Below the pieces are notes generated by a model. The model was not told the origin of the DNA and did not search any database. It saw nothing but the letters and a program-made list of their open reading frames with translations. Below, piece after piece: positions 59,191 to 64,000 of a stretch of 64,000 bases of DNA. The stretch is from the NCBI GenBank assembly GCA_945878865.1, contig CAMCUD010000015.1, forward strand, positions 49,907 through 113,906, given 5' to 3'. Each line of letters starts with the position of its first letter. Position 1 is the stretch's first letter. Source of the stretch: Bifidobacterium breve (GTDB lineage: Bacteria > Actinomycetota > Thermoleophilia > Solirubrobacterales > Solirubrobacteraceae). The position numbers and the translations under genes were made by a program.

Positions 59191-60054
59191 TTAGGGCGCG
59201 ACGTAGCCGCTCTCCGGCGAGATCGCGCCCGACGTCACCAGCACGAGGACCAACACGCCGAGGGCGACGCGGTAGACCACGAACGGCAGGTACGACCCGG
59301 TCTTCAGGTAGCGCATCAGCCACGCGATCACGGCGTAGCCGACAGCGAAGGCGATCACGGTCGCGAGGACCGTCGGTCCCCACGCAGTGCCGGTGTCGGG
59401 GCCGCCGATGTCCTTGAGCTTGTAGACGCCCGAACCCAGCACGGCGGGGATGGCGAGCAGGAATGCGAAGCGCGTCGCGGCTTCCCGCGAGTAGCCCAGC
59501 AGCCTGCCGGCGGTGATCGTCCCACCCGACCGCGAGACGCCCGGGATCAGCGCCATGGCCTGTGCGAGACCGTAGATCAGGCCGTCTCGCACCGTGAGGT
59601 CAACGAGGTCGCGGTCGTCGGGCGAGCGCCGGTCAGCCCACCCGAGAAGGAGCGCGAAGCCGATCATCGCCAGCGCGATCAGCCGCAGATCCCGGAAGGC
59701 CGAGTCGATCGGATGCTCGAGCGCCAGGCCGAGGACGACGATCGGCACGCTGCCGAGGAGGACGAGCCAGCCCAGCCGCGCATCGGGGTCATCGGGCCAG
59801 CGGCGCGGGGGCAGTGACGCGAGCCAGGCGCGCGCAATGCGGACGATGTCGTGGCGGAAGTAGAGGACGACCGCGGTCTCCGTCCCGATCTGCGTCACCG
59901 CCGTGAATGCCGCGCCGGGGTCGCCCCAGCCAGCGAGGGCCGCGACGATCCGCAGGTGGGCGCTTGAGGAGATCGGCAGGAACTCCGTGAGGCCCTGCAC
60001 CACGCCCAGGACGATGGCCTGGGCGTAGTTCAGGGGATCGACGGCGGCAATCAT
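59191..60054 (-). CDS. uppP: Undecaprenyl-diphosphatase UppP/BacA
   Basis: 287 residues, about eight spans. Family motifs are complete: GLTEFLPISSSAHLRI (the E in (E/Q)xxxE and the PISSSAH box) and PGVSRSGGTITAGRLLG (PGxSRSxxT). The enzyme recycles undecaprenyl pyrophosphate for peptidoglycan and glycan synthesis and gives bacitracin resistance. It interrupts a run of metal genes and abuts a truncated sensor, which suggests it arrived with a rearrangement. Overlaps a small membrane protein gene at its start. Confidence 0.9.
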   Translation of the reverse strand: MIAAVDPLNYAQAIVLGVVQGLTEFLPISSSAHLRIVAALAGWGDPGAAFTAVTQIGTETAVVLYFRHDIVRIARAWLASLPPRRWPDDPDARLGWLVLLGSVPIVVLGLALEHPIDSAFRDLRLIALAMIGFALLLGWADRRSPDDRDLVDLTVRDGLIYGLAQAMALIPGVSRSGGTITAGRLLGYSREAATRFAFLLAIPAVLGSGVYKLKDIGGPDTGTAWGPTVLATVIAFAVGYAVIAWLMRYLKTGSYLPFVVYRVALGVLVLVLVTSGAISPESGYVAP

Positions 60055-60233
60055 GGAGCCGCCGCTTCGGCGGTCAGCGGGTTCACGTCGCGCTTGGTCA
60101 CGCTCGGGCAGCCGACCAGCAGGACGATGAGGCCGAGGAGCACCCAGCCGGTCTGCGTCGCGCCCAGCCCGGAGCCGCCATCAGCTGTCGGCTGCGACAG
60201 CCAATCGGCGATCGAGGCGCGGAGCGGGCGCAC
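60051..60233 (-). CDS. Small membrane protein before uppP
   Basis: 60 residues from a GTG at 60233, one hydrophobic segment (TGWVLLGLIVLLVGC) and a polar tail. Its stop overlaps the uppP start (ATGA). No family. A longer start upstream enters the copC relic. Confidence 0.4.
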   Translation of the reverse strand: MRPLRASIADWLSQPTADGGSGLGATQTGWVLLGLIVLLVGCPSVTKRDVNPLTAEAAAP

Positions 60234-60260
60234 GAGGATGTACCCAGCCTCGCGGGCGTC

Positions 60261-60335
60261 AAGCCAGACGCGGCGAAGCCCGCCCAGTGGCGCTGAAGAA
60301 GCATGCGTCGATGCCGCTGTTCACCGCCAAGCGCT
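60261..60335 (-). pseudogene. Relic of the copC 5' end
   Basis: The minus-strand reading frames give LGGEQRHRRMLLQRHWAGFAASGL, which parallels the start of the CopC fragment at 58060 (LRGEQRRRRTHLQRRSAGVASGL). At DNA level the stretch GCCGCTGTTCACCGC(G/C)AAGC is shared. Only the signal-peptide part remains. Confidence 0.55.
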
Positions 60336-60393
60336 GTCCAGTGGGCCAAAATCATCGCCGATAGTCAATCATATCTGTTACGGTCAATGCATC

Positions 60394-60726
60394 GTGGACG
60401 CGATCGCCCTCCGCACCGTGCTCTTCCACGGGCTCTCGGACCCGAGTCGCCAACGCATCATCAGCCTGCTCCGGCGCAGGTCGGCACGCGTGACCGATGT
60501 CGTGGCAGCAACGGGTTTGTCGCAGCCCAACGCGTCCACGCACTTGGCGTGCTTGTGGGAGTGCGGGCTCGCTGAGCGAGATCGCCGCGGACGCGAGGTG
60601 CACTACTCGCTCGCCGACGGCGTCGACGAACTGCTCGCGGTCGCTGACGCGCTGCTCGACCGCGCAGGAGAGCGGATCGAATCTTGCCCGAACTACGGGC
60701 GCGGCCGGCGCCGCGACGCGGCATGA
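60394..60726 (+). CDS. ArsR-family metal sensor, CmtR-like
   Basis: 110 residues from a GTG at 60394. Winged helix VLFHGLSDPSRQRIISLLRRRSARVTDVVAATGLSQPNASTHLACLWECGL. The Cys ligands C53, C57 and C98 (spacings 4 and 41) match those of CmtR (Cd/Pb) exactly in spacing. Intact, unlike the relics at 8840 and 9134. It overlaps the truncated P1B ATPase gene by four bases. Upstream AT-rich sequence (CAATCATATCTG) may hold the operator. Confidence 0.82.
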   Translation: MDAIALRTVLFHGLSDPSRQRIISLLRRRSARVTDVVAATGLSQPNASTHLACLWECGLAERDRRGREVHYSLADGVDELLAVADALLDRAGERIESCPNYGRGRRRDAA

Positions 60727-61244
60727 ACTGCGGTTGTGAGCCCGAGCCCGAGGTCGCCCGCGGGTTGAGCTGGTTCGAGGCGACGTACCGGTTCGCGCCG
60801 CTGCGCAACGCGCTGATCGCCGGGCTGCTGCTCGCGCTCGGCGTCGTCCTCGAGTTGCTCGACGTGCCCGAGGTGATCGCGATCGCCTCGTTCGTGGCTG
60901 CCATCCCCGTGGGCGCGTGGTTCTTTGCCAAGGAGGGCTGGGAGGAGTTCATGGAGGAGCGCGAGATCGGCATCGAGGCGCTGATGCTGATCGCCGCCGC
61001 CGGCTGCATCGTCTTTGGCCTGTGGAAGGAAGCCGCCGCGCTGGTGTTCTTGTACTCCCTGGCGGAGGCGATCGAGGAATTGGCGTTCGCTCGCACGCGC
61101 TCGGCCATCCGCGATCTGCTCGACCTCGCGCCCAAGCAGGCCCGCCGGCTTGTTGACGGGCGCGAGCAGGAGGTCCCGGCCGAGCAGCTTGCGGTGGGTG
61201 ATGTGTTCGTGGTTCGCCCCGGCGAGGCGCTGCCGACCAACGGT
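60723..61244 (+). pseudogene. Truncated APC-type P1B ATPase
   Basis: From the ATG at 60723 the first 173 codons (GLSWFEATYRFAPLRNALIAGLLL... DLLDLAPKQARRLVDG... VRPGEALPTNG) match the ATPase at 9340 closely. The match ends in the actuator domain, before TGES, and the sequence switches to a different frame with an ArsR-like end. Phosphorylation and nucleotide domains are missing. Confidence 0.8.
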
Positions 61245-61290
61245 GTGCCCGCCTGCTGCTGCGGGCGCTGGACGGCGAGGCGATCGCGTG
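61245..61290 (+). pseudogene. C-terminal end of a CadC-like ArsR gene at a recombination junction
   Basis: In frame 3 the DNA reads ARLLLRALDGEAIA and stop, like the ends of the intact CadC-like genes (HALLRTLRTEAAA, EALLAALTAAAGVAR). It lies directly between the truncated ATPase and the ICMT relic. It therefore represents the join of two modules of the kind seen intact at 6685-8365. Confidence 0.5.
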
Positions 61291-61897
61291 AGCGAGCTTG
61301 CGCTCGTCATCGACGTCGTGTACCTCGTGCTCGCCCTTCGGTGTCCGGACGGTGCTGCAGCGGCGGCGGACCAGGTCGTCGGGCTTTCACGGTGTCAGCG
61401 GCCGCCCCGGCTCGTGGGAGTGGCTCGGCGGCGTTTTGTTTGTGGTCGCGCTCGTCCTCGGGCTGGCGGCGCCGATCCTGGCGCTCGCCGACATCGTCAC
61501 GCCGGTGGGCGCACTGACCTCCGACGCCGGGGTGCTGGGTGCGGTGACCTCACTCGCCGGCATCGCGCTGTCGGTTGCGGCGCAGCGGGCGATGGGAGCG
61601 TCGTGGCGGATCGGCGTCGACGCCGACGAGCGAACGGACCTCGTGACCGGCGGGGTGTTCGCCCACGTTCGCAACCCGTTCTTCACGGCGACGATCGCGG
61701 TCGCAGTCGGGCTCGTCCTGATGGTGCCCAGCGTCGTGGCGTTCCCCGCCCTTGCGGCGCTCATTGCGGCCGTGGAGCTGCAGGTCCGTGTCGTCGAAGA
61801 GCCGTATCTGCTTGGGACTCAAGGCGACGGATATCGCGCGTATGCCGGGCGGGTAGGCCGACTTGTCCCGCTCGTCGGACGATTGCGCTCGGGCTAG
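61288..61897 (+). pseudogene. ICMT-family methyltransferase with a one-base frameshift
   Basis: The GTG at 61288 gives SELALVIDVVYLVLAL, then the frame is lost. In the other frame FGVRTVLQRRRTRSSGFHGVSGRPG and the rest match the gene at 7736 (GLRSVLQRRRTGSSGFRGVSGRPG) through the C-terminus. A single extra C near 61340 (GCCCTTCGG) explains it. Promoter coupling to the ArsR end is kept (GTGA). The gene may be dead or miscalled. Confidence 0.75.
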
Positions 61898-61952
61898 GAC
61901 GAAGGATCAATCGCACTCGCTGATGCTCGCACGATCGTTAGAATGTGTAGAT

Positions 61953-62312
61953 ATGAGCGCCGACGAGACCTGTGAGTTGCTGTGCCTGGACACCGTCAAG
62001 GCCGAGCGACTGCGCCATGACCTCCCGGGCCTCGACGCGCTGACGTCCGCGGCGGAGGCGGGCAAGGCGCTGTCTGACCCGACGCGGCTGCGGCTGGCGC
62101 TGGCGTTGCGCGACGGCGGCGAGATGTGCGTGTGTGACTTGGCGTGGGTCAGTGAGCGCCAGGACAAGCTCGTCTCCCACCACCTGCGGCAGCTGCGCGG
62201 GGCCGGGCTGGCATGCTCGCGCAAGGATGGCCGGATGGTGCTGTACTCGCTGACCGGCCGCGGCGAGGCGCTCCTGGCGGCCCTGACAGCGGCGGCAGGC
62301 GTGGCGCGGTGA
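61953..62312 (+). CDS. ArsR-family metal sensor, CadC-like
   Basis: 119 residues. C7 and C11 (CELLC) and C59 and C61 (EMCVCDL) match CadC metal ligands; recognition helix SHHLRQLRGAGL. Close paralog of the gene at 6685. The AT-rich TTAGAATGTGTAGAT just upstream offers a -10 for a leaderless message. The stop overlaps the cadA GTG. Confidence 0.87.
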   Translation: MSADETCELLCLDTVKAERLRHDLPGLDALTSAAEAGKALSDPTRLRLALALRDGGEMCVCDLAWVSERQDKLVSHHLRQLRGAGLACSRKDGRMVLYSLTGRGEALLAALTAAAGVAR

Positions 62313-64000
62313 GCGGCCTTCCGACATTGCCGATGGCGGGGGCGGACGCTCAGACCGCGCCGCCCGTGGTCGGTGTCGACGCCCGGCGCTTTCGCGTCGA
62401 GGGGATGGACTGCGCCTCGTGTGCGCGCACGGTCGAGAAGGTCGTCGGCGGACTCGACGGGGTCGTCGCCGTGCAGGTGTCTTTCGGCAACGCGACGCTG
62501 TTGGTCGACGGCGAGGTGCCAACCGACGCGGTGAAGGCCGCCGTGCGTCGCGTTGGGTACACCGCCCACGAGGCCGGGGCACGGTCCGGCGCGCCGGTGC
62601 CGTTCTGGCGACGCGGCCCTCGGGCGCTGTCGACGACGGTGTCGGTGGTGCTCCTGCTCGCGGCGGCGGCCGCGTCGCTCCTGGACGCGCCGCGCGCCGT
62701 TAGTGAGTCGCTGTATCTGGCGTCGATGGCGGCCGGGGGGTGGCCGATCGCCTACGCGGCGATGATGGGGCTCCGACGCCGCACGCTGGACATGAACGTG
62801 CTGATGACGATGGCGGCGCTCGGCGCCGTCGGCATCGGCGAGTACGCGGAGGCCGCATGGGTCCTGGTGCTGTTCGCACTCGGCACCACCCTGGAGAGCT
62901 TCGCGCTCGATCGCAGCCGCCAGTCGGTCGAGCAGCTGATGGAGCTGGCACCCGCTGAGGCCAACGTGCTCGCCGGTGGCCGCGAGCAGACCGTCGCGGT
63001 CGAGGAGATCGCGGCCGGGGTGCTGCTCATCGTCCGCCCGGGCGAGCGCGTGGCGCTCGATGGAGTGATCGTCGAGGGAGCGTCGAGCATCGACGAGTCG
63101 GCGCTGACCGGCGAGTCCGTCCCCGTCGACAAGGAGCCGGGCTCGGAGGTGTTCGCGGGCACGCTCAACGCGTTCGGCGCCTTCACGATGCGCACGACGT
63201 CGGTCGCGGCCGACTCCACGCTCGCGCGGGTGGCACGGCTGGTCGCGGACGCGCAGGGCAGCCGCGCACCGGCGGAGCGCTTTGTGGATCGCTTCGCGCG
63301 CGTGTACACCCCGCTGGTGTTCGTCGCGGCCCTGCTGGTGGCGGTCGTGCCGACGCTGGCCGGCGGCGACTTCGATACCTGGTCGTACCGGGGGCTGGCG
63401 CTGCTGATCGTCGCCTGCCCGTGCGCGCTTGTGATCTCGGTGCCCGTCAGCGTCGTGTCGGCGATCGGCGGCGCGGCGCGGCGCGGCGTGCTCATCAAGA
63501 GCGGCCAGGCGCTGGAGGACCTCGGGCGGGTCGCGGTCGTCGCTGTGGACAAGACGGGCACCCTGACGGAGGGTCGCCCGCGGCTTGCCAGCGTGGCCGT
63601 GCTCGGCGACGACGGCGAGGACGAGGTCCTCGCGCTCGTCTCGGCGGTCGAGCGCGGCTCGGAGCATCCGCTCGGCGTGGCGCTCGCGCGCGCCGCTCAG
63701 GACCGAGGCCTGTCGGTTCCGGCACCGGCGGACTTCGCGGCACTGCCGGGCCGCGGCGCGGTCGCGCGCGTGGGCGACCGGTCGCTGTGGGCGGGCGGTC
63801 CCCGCCTCTCTGCGGATCGCGGCGTCGCCGAGCCGGCAGCCGTCGGCGACATCGAGGAGCGCGGCGAGACCCCGGTGCTGCTCGGCGAAGGCGATCGGGT
63901 GCTCGCGGTGTTCGGGCTGGCCGATGAGCCACGCGCACAGGCCCCGGGCGCGGTGCAGGCGCTGCGGGCGAACGTCGAGCACGTCGTGATGCTGACCGGC
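62309..64000 (+). CDS. cadA: CadA/ZntA-type Cd/Zn/Pb P1B ATPase, 3'-truncated by the window edge
   Basis: GTG overlapping the CadC-like stop. 564 codons present. HMA domain with GMDCASC (C35, C38), TGES actuator (SALTGESVPVDK), membrane site C370-P371-C372 (IVACPCALVISVP), DKTGT (D414) and SEHPLGVA are all seen; the GDGxNDxP hinge lies beyond the edge. CPC with a single HMA and a CadC partner indicates Cd/Zn/Pb export. The sensor and pump form a self-regulated operon. Confidence 0.88.
   Translation, partial: MSGLPTLPMAGADAQTAPPVVGVDARRFRVEGMDCASCARTVEKVVGGLDGVVAVQVSFGNATLLVDGEVPTDAVKAAVRRVGYTAHEAGARSGAPVPFWRRGPRALSTTVSVVLLLAAAAASLLDAPRAVSESLYLASMAAGGWPIAYAAMMGLRRRTLDMNVLMTMAALGAVGIGEYAEAAWVLVLFALGTTLESFALDRSRQSVEQLMELAPAEANVLAGGREQTVAVEEIAAGVLLIVRPGERVALDGVIVEGASSIDESALTGESVPVDKEPGSEVFAGTLNAFGAFTMRTTSVAADSTLARVARLVADAQGSRAPAERFVDRFARVYTPLVFVAALLVAVVPTLAGGDFDTWSYRGLALLIVACPCALVISVPVSVVSAIGGAARRGVLIKSGQALEDLGRVAVVAVDKTGTLTEGRPRLASVAVLGDDGEDEVLALVSAVERGSEHPLGVALARAAQDRGLSVPAPADFAALPGRGAVARVGDRSLWAGGPRLSADRGVAEPAAVGDIEERGETPVLLGEGDRVLAVFGLADEPRAQAPGAVQALRANVEHVVMLTG

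Noticed and set aside
59073..59417. A 114-codon frame after the lipoprotein as a real gene
   Set aside because: Only the first 38 codons resemble a CadC-like sensor; the rest is antisense to uppP.
61907..63982. 691-codon antisense frame over CadC/cadA
   Set aside because: The plus strand carries complete sensor and ATPase motifs; the antisense frame has none.

Overview
The window is high-GC DNA with many GTG starts, four-base ATGA/GTGA gene overlaps and apparently leaderless promoters. This suggests an actinobacterium-like soil organism. The protein repertoire (orphan FliL, BlaI/M56 pair, Replic_Relax protein, ImmA module, CadC/CmtR-type sensors) would fit a Thermoleophilia/Solirubrobacterales-type lineage, but that assignment is inference. 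No rRNA, complete tRNA, CRISPR array or phage structural gene was seen. The region is a mosaic of metal-resistance islands and a conjugation-related element.

Left metal island (1-12.8 kb): an SCO1-like protein, two ICMT-family methyltransferases, a thioredoxin-like lipoprotein, an M23 peptidase, a CPBP protease, a cupredoxin-like protein with a large membrane partner, a CadC-like sensor with a CDF transporter, relics of CmtR-like sensors, a P1B ATPase with an APC metal motif and a Met-rich secreted protein. It ends in a decayed tyrosine integrase and the 3' half of a tRNA-His gene, which looks like an attR. From 12.9 to 19.3 kb is a second copper locus: a DUF305 lipoprotein, a NosFY-like ABC exporter operon and, divergently, a copper ATPase with a CPD motif. 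The two sides share CsoR-like operator sites.

From 19.5 to 25.2 kb a BlaI-type repressor and an M56 membrane protease sit among an orphan fliL, a NodB-like deacetylase, an FkbM methyltransferase and another methyltransferase. Four near-identical inverted repeats (YCCKAC-N5-GTAGGA) precede these genes. They suggest an envelope/glycan regulon that is relieved by proteolysis.

From about 25.3 to 56.2 kb is accessory DNA of a conjugative or mobilizable element. It holds an excisionase, an uncharacterised four-gene cluster (26.2-31.6 kb: winged helix/coiled coil, a 783-aa zinc-ribbon plus nuclease-like protein, DUF4238, and a possible HEPN protein) and a DUF4062 (TIR-like) gene with two coupled small genes. 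It also holds an animal-type heme peroxidase, a split nuclease-fold protein, secreted repeat proteins and a nucleotidyltransferase unit. The transfer and regulation block is VirD4/TraG-like coupling ATPase, Replic_Relax protein, DNA methylase, XRE-ImmA pair and large serine recombinase. No canonical relaxase, VirB4 or other mating-pore gene was recognised.

Right metal island (56.2 kb to the end): it begins at the 3' half of a tRNA-Gly(GCC) gene. It contains copC-copD split by an in-frame TAG, a BNR-repeat lipoprotein, uppP, a CmtR-like sensor, a truncated copy of the APC-type ATPase, ArsR and ICMT relics, and a CadC-CadA pair that runs off the window. Several of these are degraded paralogs of left-island genes, so the two islands share modules that were copied and recombined.
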